Source: Breviolum minutum Mf 1.05b.01 (lineage: Eukaryota; Sar; Dinophyceae; Suessiales; Symbiodiniaceae). From it: a DNA stretch of 64,000 bases. Under the pieces are notes generated by a model that was not told the origin of the DNA, searched no databases, and saw nothing but the letters and a program-made list of their open reading frames with translations. Positions 1-11,800 of this stretch are shown piece by piece (within the stretch, counting starts at the first letter, position 1; every line of letters begins with the position of its first letter). Made by a program: the position numbers and the translations under genes. The stretch lies in contig DF240798.1 of the NCBI GenBank assembly GCA_000507305.1, positions 28,360 through 92,359 on the forward strand. Reading direction: 5' to 3'.

Positions 1-189
1 CCTCAACCGCCCAGGGCTTCTTCCGAAACGAACCTTTGTGCGTGAACAATGGTGAACACATCTTTTCCGCCACATGACTGCCTGGGAGCGTTCCAGTTGA
101 ATTCCACACCCCTAAATTCACCTTCCTGAGTCCCTCTGTAGCCCCTCCACACCATCCCAACAGAATTTTCATGTAAATCTCCCAGTTGC

Positions 190-2078
190 AGCACACGTTG
201 ACGACGCATCCACAGGACTTTGGTTGGCATACGTGCTTCGCGGGTACCCTTGCGCTTGCCCGTGCCTGCGGTGGCTCGACTGGGTAGGCACAGCCGGGGC
301 ACAGCCATTGGCAACGGAGGTGGTTTGGAAGACTTTCGCTTTGGGATCAAAGAAAAAATACAAGACATACAATTTCAGGGGTTGCCTTGGCATATGGTGA
401 GGAAAATATGTGCATACTGTATTTAGAGTTGTCATTGGAATATCATGTGGTACATCTTCCGGCAAAAGTTTAGTGACTTGTTTCGCAATTTGAGTACATA
501 GTGATATCATCGCCTGGGGAGACCTATCATCCAGTAATACTTTCAAACAGAGCTGAATCTCTTCGGATGTCCTTGGAAGGTAGAACCAATGCTTGGCTTT
601 TTAGGAGGCTTAGGTACATGCAGGTCAAATCCCCCCTATGGCCAAAAGATACCACTACAGGCAATCCTTCCAGCCACGTCCGTTGGATTGGATAATTATC
701 TGTGTTAACAAACCTTTCATGACTCAGGTGGCTTTTCCACCAAAGCAACGAAACCTACCACGATGATTCCTGATGATTCCTGGCCATCCAAAGCCATGCC
801 ATCCGAGGTGCCCATGTGACGTCCCTTGCGCTTGGCATCCAAGTTCTTACGAACGCGCGAGCGCGAATGCATGGTGACCGCCTTGCGGATGATCAGACCA
901 TCCTTGATCAACTTCCTCCGCAGTTTCGGCAACAAATCTAAGGGCAAGAGAGGGGAAGCCTCAACCCTGAAAAAGGGCGAAGGTGGGATAAAGTCCTATC
1001 CTCTTAAAAATGATCTCCCAATACATCCTCTACCCTTCATTAGGTCACCACACGAAGCTCCTCTGATCTACATAGAAACATCCAGAATCCAGAGCAAAAT
1101 CAAACATCATAGTCACTATTAATATTTGGTCATGGAATTCTCCTCAATTCACCAACCACCCATGCCAATCATTGCTTGCGCCTGATGTTGAAGCGCGAGT
1201 TTGCCATGGACAGCTCATTGGTCTCGTTGGGGTCCATCCTTAGCGTCTGAATAAGGCGAGATGAAGAGGCTAGCTACCTGGCATCAATCTTGGCTCATGA
1301 CCCGCGTTTCAATCTGAAAATCACAAGAAACCATACCTACAAATCTGGAAATGCTTCTTTGAATCTAAACATCTGTTCTAACCATCTAAGAACAGTAGGA
1401 AAAACAAGTCTTCCTAAACAATCCACCTAAGATATATCAAATCTGCATGCGGGTTTATCTTTGGATTACTGGCAACTAAGCAAATCCACCACCAAAAAAC
1501 TAAACAAAGAGCCCTGCTTAGCACTTCTGGGGCTCCGGACCATACTCGCTTCTTACCTTGGAACCGTCCCAGCCAAAACGAAGTCCAACAAATAAAACTC
1601 ATTCAAGAGAATCTATATCTCCAAACAAAGCGTCATGAAAAATTGTACTTTGCAACTTCTTGGTATCGATTCAAACAATATATTCGCCGGATTCGTGATA
1701 GGATGGTCATGTTCATTGATTTACTAAATCACAAGCAGGTTATATTTTTCCAAACATTTGCCTCAAGGGCCCGCAGAAAAAGTGTTTAGCCGCACCTAGG
1801 ACAACGACACCCTTGTCAACTGACGGAGACATGGAGGCGTTGGTAAACGTCTTAGCTGGGCACATTTTTGGATCTGGATATTTGCAGCACCTACAACTCC
1901 AAAATAGAATGCACAAAAACTGAAATGTCTTCTACATTCTACAACCTATACCTCACACTTCCCCAAGCAATCACTTGAACCAACCACCCCTCCCATCCCC
2001 CAGTGTTTCCACTTTCATGTCAAAGATACCGCATCCCAACAATGAGGCGGCCAGCCTCTTCTGCAACTTCAACGACAT
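190..2078 (-). CDS. RPL19: 60S ribosomal protein L19 (eL19), 5' half, five exons
   Basis: This is an essential protein of the cytosolic large ribosomal subunit. Exons run 2030-2078, 1541-1556, 1182-1238, 812-915 and 190-265, giving residues 1-100; the family is usually 180-200 long, so the C-terminal half lies left of the window. The joined frame shows hallmark L19e stretches: [74 protein letters not shown] and [13 protein letters not shown]. Each exon phase matches the next. Donors are GT, GT, GC, GC and GC; all four acceptors are AG|G. Most L19 proteins start MVSLKLQ and this one reads MSLKLQ from the ATG at 2078, so a tiny upstream leader exon is possible. Identity is very secure; the 3' end of the last exon (GC donor at 189-188) is inferred from phase. 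Confidence 0.96.
1541..1556 (-). other. RPL19: 16-nt micro-exon of RPL19
   Basis: Exon 1 ends with one base of a Gly codon and exon 3 starts with the last base of a Trp codon. Sixteen bases flanked by AG|G and a GT donor (GTCCGG) supply the missing residues G-K-K-R-V and two bases of W. This restores the conserved GKKRVWMDPNE segment exactly in frame. No other nearby segment was found that does so. Confidence 0.88.
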
Positions 2079-2538
2079 GACCGACGCTTCGAGCTGCTGT
2101 TCTACGGCAGCTTCTACTGTCTTGAGCCTTGAGAGGTTCCTGCGATTTCGCCGAAGCACCGTGTTGTTTAGATGCCAACAGGGATGTTTTATTTTTCCTC
2201 GCAAGGATGTCCCCATGGTAAAAAATAGTTGGTCGATGTGAAAATCAGGCATCATGGAAAACATCCTCACATCATCTTCGGATACCTTGATACTTCAGCA
2301 CATTCAAGTATGAAGGATGACTATGACATCCAGTCGGGGCGATTTCACATGATTTCACCAAATAGTGTGACAAGAGTCCTGGTTCTTTTGGGTAAACAAA
2401 TATCAAAATAATTCAAAGTGTACAGTACCTTATGCTAAATGGTTCTACTTCTGCTTGGCGGGATATTATCAAACTGTGAACCATGACTATCGGCCCCCAC
2501 CACAGGGAACAACTCAAAAAAAAAGATATCAAACCTTA

Positions 2539-5274
2539 TTAAACTTTTTGGCTTCCACCCTCGTGTTTCTTTTGCCCCGCCATCGCCGGTGGGGCCGTGG
2601 CGGCTTTGGCCACGCCAGGGATGGTCTGGTAGCAACGGCACATCGGGGCCACCAGCCTCCGATCCGAGTGAAGCTTCAGTTGTGGGGCCATTAGCGAGTT
2701 GTCAGTTGTTGGCAAACCCTTGTTCTTTGCATCTGTTTTTTGTTGGACATCTCAATTCAATACCTTCTCAAGGAGAATTGGGAACATGTTTCATGTCTGG
2801 GGTTTGACAACTCCCGAGATGAACTTGAAATGCTCCGAAATGACAATTCAAACCTCTCTTCTTGCAAACGAAAATGCAACCCAAAAAAACGCCTACAAAA
2901 AGACAAGGAAAAGGGACGGGAAGTGGGGCTTGCCAGATTGGGTATCTCTATCGCGAGGCTCATGGCATTCGGTGAATTCAGGTACAATTTGAAGGATAAA
3001 AAATCTACACCCCAGCGAGAGAAGCCGGCTTGATAGACAAATTGAAGAAAACAAACACTATACAAAATCGAGCCATTGTTTTATGTTCATGGATAGATCT
3101 TTGCAAAAGCACTGAAAACCTCTCGAAGGTGCACGTAGTTCTGGCGACCCTCCGTGAAACCAAAATCAGTGAAACAGGATGATTGAGTACTTTCCTTCCA
3201 GCTTGGCCCAAGGTAAAATTTCAAAGTCTGAACCAATTTATTCAATTTCCCTCCAGCTGCCGCCTCAATTTGTACCTCGGGCTCCTCCAAGTGCCTCAAC
3301 TGTCTCCTGGGGGCTGGATTTCTGATGAAGTACAAGGGTCAAATTTACCACATGTATGAACATCTGAGACATCTCCTAGGGAATCAACAAGAGTTCACCA
3401 AATGCTTCCTTGGATTCCATGATGATTGTGAGGTTTCCTGCCATGATTACAGGATTCTTCCCTGGGAACAGCCAAGCCTAGTGACTTTAGGGGAGAGTCA
3501 GTAAAGCAACTTGGAGACCTCTAGACTGTACCAATGATGCCAAATCACATTGAAAGTGCATTGATTTTGCGTGGTCAATGGGTCCAATCATGGGAACACG
3601 GCAATGTTAAATGATTGCAGTAATGTATCCAAAGTAACTTATTTCAATCCCATCCTCCCATTCTTAGCCACTGAATCCCCTTTCCCTTGCGCATTTCTTG
3701 CTTTACCATCAGGGCCCAAAGCCGGAGCTTCCCAAATTTCCCCTATGGATTTCTCCACAAAGCTGCAACATGCTTCAACCCAGCCTGCCTGTTGTGTTTG
3801 GTAGCCAAGTCATCAAAAAAACGTTGGCGCCTGACAAACGATGAACCAGTGACGTTCTCCTTGGATGCATAGATCTGTGTTGATTCTGACACCTTTTCCA
3901 AATACCTCCGGTTCATAGTTGTTTTAATGTTTTTCATTCATTGGTCTTAGAACATGATGTAGGGATTTACTGTACTGATATACTATTATACGGTAGATAT
4001 ACTTACGTGAAACAAAATCACTTTGGAGGCAATAAGTCGAGGGTACTGCTTTGAAATTGAGAACAAAATCATTGAACTTGAATCATTGACCTGTGCTCTC
4101 TTTCTGGGTATTCTGTAACAACAAAGACCACAGCCATTCAAGAGCTCAAACAGGTGCTCTCGGCGCCTCTGCTCAACTTCTTCTAATTTGGCCTGTGCAC
4201 GTATAGGCAACTTTGTTCCTGGGCACAATGGGGATTCAAACCTCCACCAGACTTGGGACTCACATCACACATCACACACACAGCATAGCTTCTTTGTGGG
4301 TGTTGGGTCGTGTGCAATCCCTCAATTTTGGAGTCGCAACAGTCTAGCAGCTCAACACCTGAAGATCTACCCCTTGGATTCTGGAAGAGCTGGAAAATCC
4401 GTAGCTGGTCCTGAAAATGTCATGTGTCGTGCTTCGAAAAGATACTTGTACTTGAGGTAACATCATGAATCCCTGAGTAGAAAATATCCACATGCAGCCA
4501 GCCCAAAACACGTGACTTTACATCCTCTTACCAGTCTTACCCTGCCTTCATTCTTTTCCTGAGTTCCCCAACGCGCAAAGCGCCGTGGAGCTGACATTGC
4601 TCTCCTGCGGATTCGAGGCAGGAATCTAGGTACGCTGGGATCTCTATGCGTGGATGTTCACCCCCCAGTTGCAATCCACTTTCAATAGTTGGGTTTCATA
4701 CATTTTCCAGGCCGTTTTCGTGGATGGAATGGTTTGTTAACCTTAAATGAGAGATGTGGAGACTGTTGTAATTCAATTCAACCCTTCTCGACAGGTATCA
4801 TAATAACAAGATAGAATAGACATATGATACACGCAGTACATGAAGCATCTGGGAATGGGCTTCAACTGATGAATTCTGGAACTCACCATCCCTCAGCTCC
4901 TGACTATAGTGAACCGCTGAAAGGACAGTGACCAGAGTGTCCCCGTGGCACTGGGGAGTCTCATGGTGGATTTTGTCTTGAGAATTCTGATGTCAAAAGA
5001 TTGTCACATGGACCTTTTCATGTTTCCTGAAAACTCACAATTGTCTTCCATAGTTGGACCCTCTCCGTGGTGCAACCACTTGTTTGACTAGTTACAGTAC
5101 GCTGTAAAGACCGGGTCCTGGGGACAGTCTGATGTTCACTTTCTCTTTTCGGGAGAATCGCAGTTGAGTTAGTCAAATATCTGACTACATAGAGAAAGAC
5201 TTTGCTCCTGCAGCTGCTGATTTATGATCCGCAAATGCCAATTCAGCATTCAAACATTCCATTTCTGCTGCCAT
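2539..5274 (-). CDS. Unidentified coiled-coil protein gene, at least six exons
   Basis: I do not recognise the family. Supported exons are 5206-5274 (MAAEMECLNAELAFADHKS...), 4140-4192 (AKLEEVEQRRREHLFEL), 3789-3830 (RQRFFDDLATKHN), 3276-3306 (RQLRHLEEPE), 3120-3149 (GRQNYVHLRE) and a GC-rich last exon 2539-2656 ending in TAA. The first five join in phase with AG|G acceptors and GC, GA, GC and GT donors. Their product is rich in Glu, Arg and Leu, as in a coiled coil. The last exon reads LVAPMCRCYQTIPGVAKAA... to the stop in one frame and a Gly/Pro-rich peptide (AGGPDVPLLPDHPWRG) in another. The first needs an extra, unseen exon between 2.66 and 3.11 kb; the second joins directly but then continues further downstream. 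The start Met is only the first ATG in the open frame. The 1-kb intron at 4193-5205 shows nothing else I can support. Confidence 0.6.
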
Positions 5275-5812
5275 TGTTTCTTTTATGTTTGTGTTCCGTC
5301 TTGCGTCGACATTTGGATGCAAAATATGGCCATTGGGCTGCTGGCGGAATTTTCTCATCTTCACTTTCATGCTGATATAGTGAACTATCCAAATTATCAA
5401 ATTGCCATGACAAAACGTGGGAATCCAGTACAATGTCATGAGACTTTTAGGGTACTCAACTCAAACCTAGGACTCACATCCGAGTTTGTCGGTTGATGTC
5501 ACTATTCTCCCCTTTTCGCCTTGGATGCGTCAACACGGCCGACGCTACTGCATCTACTGTCCAATGCAGCTGTGTTTGTCACCAGTTGTCTACCATCCGG
5601 CGATCCGGGACGGTTCAAACAAAAAGGATTGACCAAGCCAAAATTGTGTTAAACACATCTTCACTCCTTGCTTGTGGTGGTAAAAGTATTCTTTCATATT
5701 CTTTCCTCGCTTTGAATGTCCCATGCCTTGGCGAAGTACGTCCTTCTTTGACGCTTTGATTCAAGAATCAGCACACACCATTCTGAACAGCTTTGACATC
5801 ACCATCAGCGCT

Positions 5813-8800
5813 TTAGTCCATTCCATCCATGTCATCAGCGCAACGTTCCTCGATGGTCATGTTCTGCACGTCTTCACCTGGCGCTTCAGATGCACTCGCT
5901 TGCCCTTGATTGAGCAACCGTCCCCAGGATGAGTGTACAAGCATACCTTTTTGAAACACAACAAAGCTCCATATTGAAAACAACAAGTTCCTCAATGGCA
6001 AAACAAATGCACAGTACATGACATAGAAGTTGGCTGACAAGTTGCCAAACACTTTATGCCAGTATGTTTATGGGTGTTCGTAAAGACAACACCCAACTTT
6101 GACTTGTGCGAGATGGTGGTAATATCATCACTGTGAAAAATATAAATCGTTAAAAACAAATTCCAAACCACACCTAGACCGAATTAAACTAACCATCACG
6201 AATCTTCCATGATTTCCGGCCGGCGACTGTTTACCTCGCCGGATGAACTTCAACTGAGTGACCCAGTCGATCTAACTCAGCACTTGCATCATGACTGCGT
6301 TTGTTCTTCGCCCGATCCTTGGCTTCATCAGAAAAAAGATCACCAAAACGGAATGAAAAACTGGATGCACTATGATGGAAGTAATGGCTGTATCCTGAAA
6401 CTTTTTGAAGCATCTTTCAGTGGCAATTTAGTAAATTGGAGAAATGAGTGGAAACTGATTTAGGGATTGTATGGCCTTTTGACTCAATCTTGCTGGAGTG
6501 TAAGTTGGACCGCTACAAACTGCTGCAAAATCATGGAATTCTTAGTGTTCTAGCACCGAAAACTTGATTACATTCGAGTCAACAAATACCAAGCCATTGA
6601 AAGAACACATCTCTAGTATCGAGTTCCCTGTTGACATCTCGATCGTAAAGGGTCACAATCAATAACAGCAACAAATAAGTAGTGTTGTTGCATCCGGTCT
6701 CAAGATCGCTGTTAGCCAAGTGGCCATTCCACGTTCGAAGTGCTTCATTTGCTCCTCCACAGCAGCTTGGCGTTTCTCTTCCAAATCACGTCGCTGTTCA
6801 AGCAAGAAGGGCACCTTACTCCGAGCTGAATGAATCTCATTGCTGGAGACGACGACAAGAAAAACCACTCTCTTGAGGGGAAGAGCAAGCCTTACGTGAC
6901 GGAATCGGAGAATTGGTAGCGATACAGTTCACATAAATTGAAACCTCCCGAATTAACAATGCATACTATGATTTGTTGTTGGTAATGTCTCCCTCGCCTC
7001 ACGCCATCCTTTGAAACATAGCTAAGACACATAGCTTTCGTGGAATTCCACGGCAGCGTCTTGCACTGCCTTCTCAAAATCATCAGCACCTGTCGATTCT
7101 GCTCAATGTCGCTGGAATTGTATCTAGTAGCTGCGTGTACCGTTGTGCTCTCCACCATGATGTCTATAACTTGGGTGTAAGGAAAGGGTTCAGATCGATG
7201 AATCACTACAGGTATGAGGGTTATGAGGATTAGAAGTGGAAACATGATAAATAGTCGTATAGCAACTGGTGACATCACCTGCTATATGGGATTATCCTAT
7301 CTCTTGCAGCAATTGATTTTGCATTCAACATCATTCAACCGTATTCCTCCGCTCTTGGGACAGGCTCACCAGGCTGTTTCACCCCAAATGTCACCTGCTC
7401 CGGTCACTGCAGAGACACCAACGGACCGCAAGTTCCTGGCGACGGATGTCCCCCCCTTCAACTGGGACCCACGCAGTGGTTACAGTAGCGATAGGGAATC
7501 CGTGTCGTTGGCATGTTCAACAGCTTCAGTGGGGACATCCCTGTATGACTTGTGAGTTCGTGGAAATTGTATGAGTTCAAATCAATGTCACCTGTTTAAG
7601 TCTTGAAATCCTATGACTTCCAGCATATGCCCGCAGCTCAAAAATTGAGAATCCTCAAAACTCAAAACTGAACAAAACAGTTTGCTTGTCTAGTAGAAGA
7701 CTTTGCTGGATTTTAGCTCACCCCCTAGATCTTTACCGCCCTTGTGTCGCATCCAGCCCCTCCCTTGCTGGCTTAGTACCTGTAGAACTCCTCCATGGCC
7801 AAGCTCATGGACTTGGAAAGTGATGCCACGTAAGAGGTCCTCAACACTCGGCTCTGTTTTTGTTGAACTTGAGGAAGTTGAAAGATGTTTCCATCGGTAG
7901 GCGTTTTTTTGGGGGAAGCCCTGAAGCATATCATCCATTACCATTGACTCCTTAAGCTCACTAAATATCAACTGGCTAGTAAAGTGGTGATTTCCACAAC
8001 CCGCCACAACTTCGTTAATTGTGTCCATCTGATTTTGAACTAGTCCAACTGGATATCGTACTTAAAAAAGGCGTAAAAAAGAACGGCTTTGAAACCACCA
8101 CCTGGCTAAGCAACCGGTTGAAACCCATACTCTCACTTCTGGGGAAATCTTCCCCCGCAAAAAAGGCACAAGTAAAACACTCGCCAGCCTGAAATCTTGC
8201 CACACTTTTGCAAAGGAAGCTAGACTTGGAGGGACCGATGTTTGTATGCCATGGTCAAACGCAAAGTAAACGAATCTCATGCCTCATTTGGCAAACGCAT
8301 CTAGAGACCAAACAAACCACTGCCACCGCCAAAGACTGCATTGCCCCAGGTAACGACAGACCCATCTTCCAGAATGGCAGCAAAGGCCATACCTGTGGCT
8401 TGAATCTGCTGTACACCCCTGAGCCGATCTTGCACTGCCGAACTGTCACCGCCATGGTCTGCATCACCCCATGTCACGACGGATCCATCTTCCAGAATGG
8501 CAGCAAAGGCAGCAGTTGCGNGGCTTGAATCTGCTTTACACCCCTGAGCTGATCTTGCACTGCCGAACTGTCACCGGCATCCTCTGCAGAACCCCAAGTA
8601 ACGACGGATCCGTCTTCCAGAATCGCAGCAAAGGCATAACTTGTGGATTGAATCTTCCGTACACCCGTGAGCTGATCTCGAACTGCTGAACTGTCACCTC
8701 CATGGTCTGCATGACCCCAGGTAAGGACAGATCCATCTTCCAGAATGGCAGCAAAGGCCGAGCCCGTGGCCTGAATCTGCTGCACACCTTTGAGCTGATC

Positions 8801-11800
8801 TCTCGCTGTCGAACTGTCACCTCCATGGTCTGCATGACCCCAGGTAACGACAGATCCATCTTCCAGAATGGCAGCAAAGGCCCCACAGGAAGCTTGAATC
8901 TGCTTTACACCCCTGAGCTGATCTTGCACTGCCGAACTGTCACCGCCATCCCCTGCAGAACCCCAGGTCACAACGGATCCATCTTCCAGAATCGCAGCAA
9001 AGGCCCCAAACCCAGCGGCTTGAATCTGCTGCACGCCCTTGAGCTGATCTTGCACTGCCGAACTGTCACCGCCAAAGTTTCTGTCACCCCAGGTGACGAC
9101 GGATCCATCTTCCAGAATTGCAGCAAAGGCCCTATTTGCGGCTTGAATCTGCTGCACACCTTTGAGCTGATCTCGCGCTGTCGAACTGTCACCTCCATGG
9201 TCTTCATGACCCCAGGTAACGACAGATCCATCTACCAGAATCGCAGCAAAAGCACTGCCCCCTTGTGTGGCTCGAATCTGCACGACATCCTTAAGCTGAT
9301 CTCGAACTGCTGAACTGTCCCCGCCAAAGATTTCCTGACCCCAGGTAACGATTGTGCTATCTCCACGACACCACAAGGCAAAGGCACCTTCTGTTGCTGC
9401 CAGTTGTGGTTGAAGTACCAGAGCTGTAAGGCACTCTCCGTCTTCTATCTCTGCTTCTTCTAAGGTTTGCTCGAAATCGACCAGAACTCGATTCTTGGCA
9501 GTGATAAGTTTGAGGTACTTTTTCCCCAAGACTTGTTTGGCCTTTGTCCTTACATCTTGAACAGTGGATGAAGGCGGAAGTGCGAGAAGTTCAGGATTCC
9601 CATTCAGCAAAGTTACTTTGACTTGCAGCATCCGGGACGTTCTCAGAATATTGACCACTCAAAAAATCAGCAATGAAAGTCTACTTCAGACTTTGAGCCT
9701 AAGTTGTACCTCAGCAGCAAACGGCATCTGGGTCAAATTCCCTTAAGAAACGGAATTCCAAAGAGTTTCCATCAATGAGATACTGAAATCATATGGAAAA
9801 ATTCTTCAACTCTGCGCATTTCTTGGGGTTGAATTTTGTAGGCGAAAATCATTCCTGCCCAGCTGTTGAGGCCATCTTTTTTTTCTGACAACTGGGGAGT
9901 GACTTTTTAAGATCACAGAAATGCGCCCAGAACTAGTCGAACAACTCGGGTGGTACATAATCGCCACCCATCTTTGAGAAATATGATGGTCAATTGATTG
10001 GTATCATTCTCGAAATTCGGATAGACAGAAAACTCCATGGTGGGGCGGAGATACTGTCCAAACACAAAACATGCAAACAAGGTGCAAACAAGGTGCAAAC
10101 AACCAATCGAGTGATCCCTCACGTTAGCAAAGTGCTAACGAAGTGGTTACACCCCATTGATTAAAACACAATGATATAGAATGCAATCAACGACTATCCG
10201 AAGATTTGATGATTGTGTGTGGGACTTCCTAGCACATATATAAAGTTCATGCACCAAAAAACATCAAACCAGCTAAATCTTTGATAGACCTCACTTGGGG
10301 CATGAGGTTGATGCTCATATCTGATACTTGCTCTCCAAGCAGCAATAGTTCTGGACAAAACAGAAGCAACAAAAAGAGAAAAACACAACAAACAAACACA
10401 ACATTTTACAGGGGCCCGATAACTAATACAATTTGCAGCCTTACCCCCTGATAATTTTAGCTGTACGTCTCACTTGATTCAAGTGGAGCTTCTCTCGACT
10501 CAAAGCATCGGCCAACTTCTCAAAGTCCTGATGTGGACCAGGACAATGCCAAGTGGTTGTAAAACGTCTAAGTGGTTGGTGAGGATAAAGCATGATAAAG
10601 CAGTAGGGTCATGTGGAAGTTGATCTGATCTCTATCCACAAACAACGGCAATTCTATTCTTAACAATCTCTATTGAATGTGGGAACAAAATTGAAACTTT
10701 ATTACCCTAAGATAGGAGCTCGCCCGATGGCAACGAGCTACCCCAAAAAATGAAGTTCCAATCCAAGCATTGGTTAAGAGGCCATCCATACATGCGTCCG
10801 TCAAACTTAACCCGATTAGCCTGCCCAAGAGGATTTTCCATATCAAACATCTTCTCTTCCAGGAACCATAATCCTGCATTTAGATCTTTGCATCTGGGAT
10901 GTACCTTCCTCTGAGACCTCCTTGATTCTGGCTCTGAAATGTGGTGATCAAGCAGCTTTGAGTTTTTATTATATCCAGTTTGTGGTTCCAGGATGATCTC
11001 AATCAAAACCCGTCGAACCACCATATAATCACACCTATCTAAGCTGGAAAACAACAACACGTTTGCTGCATCCGCCACCGGTCCTCCATCCATTCTTTGA
11101 GGAAATCGTGTGGGATGACATCTATCTTGTTGAAGGACACGATGAAGGGCAGCCTGAAGTGGTTGCGATGTGAGCAATTCTGAAAGCTCTATGTCAATCA
11201 TGTTGTACTGCTTGGTTCATATGTTCCTTGCATGGCCCTTCATGGTCGATCAGAATTATTCTTATTGAAAGGGGGCTGCATCGCCACTGGTACAAAACCA
11301 GGGTGATGACCACTCTTCACCCCATGTTTTTTTTGGCCTTTGGAAAATCCTACAAGAAAGCAATGAGACAAAGATCTAGGATACCTCCCCGTGGGCAGTT
11401 CCTCTGCAGATCGTAACTTCGGAACCTGGCTTGCAAAACCTGAAACAAAACCGGTGAAAACCTACCAGATTAAATTAATTTCATAAGGGGTATATTTTTT
11501 TTCAAAAGCGAGAGTCAAAGAGTCATCAACATGTGACCCTAATCGTATTGGTTCATCAAACATTCAAAAGATTTCTATCAATGATCCAACTCTCATTTAG
11601 ATTCCTTTATATAAAACTCTGACAACACCATGTCGTAACTATTACAATCACCTTGACGGTGGTCAGACTTGTTGAACCTGTTAATGCGATCATATCAATC
11701 CAGTGCTTTGGGTCTTCAAGGAAAAAGTCTCTGTGAAAAAGGCGATGCAAAAAAAAAACAACACAAAGTTTTAAAGAAAACATCCATGAGTCCATGGCGG

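Noticed and set aside
7214..7555. 113-codon plus-strand frame
   Set aside because: Antisense to GPN1 exon 12 ([13 protein letters not shown]), which has family similarity and splice sites.
7690..8028. 112-codon minus-strand frame
   Set aside because: Overlaps GPN1 exon 11 in a different phase; the [18 protein letters not shown] frame matches the family.
8702..9313. 203-codon plus-strand frame opposite copy A
   Set aside because: The array has a 123-base period, a multiple of three, so the antisense frame stays open by itself. The peptide is a low-quality repeat ([16 protein letters not shown]).
8301..9400. CRISPR-like or satellite array
   Set aside because: The 123-base units are coding repeats with RCC1-like cores, not direct repeats with unique spacers.
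10707..11201. 164-codon minus-strand frame
   Set aside because: It covers GPN1 exon 9 in another phase; the frame encoding [16 protein letters not shown] with proper splice sites is the real one.
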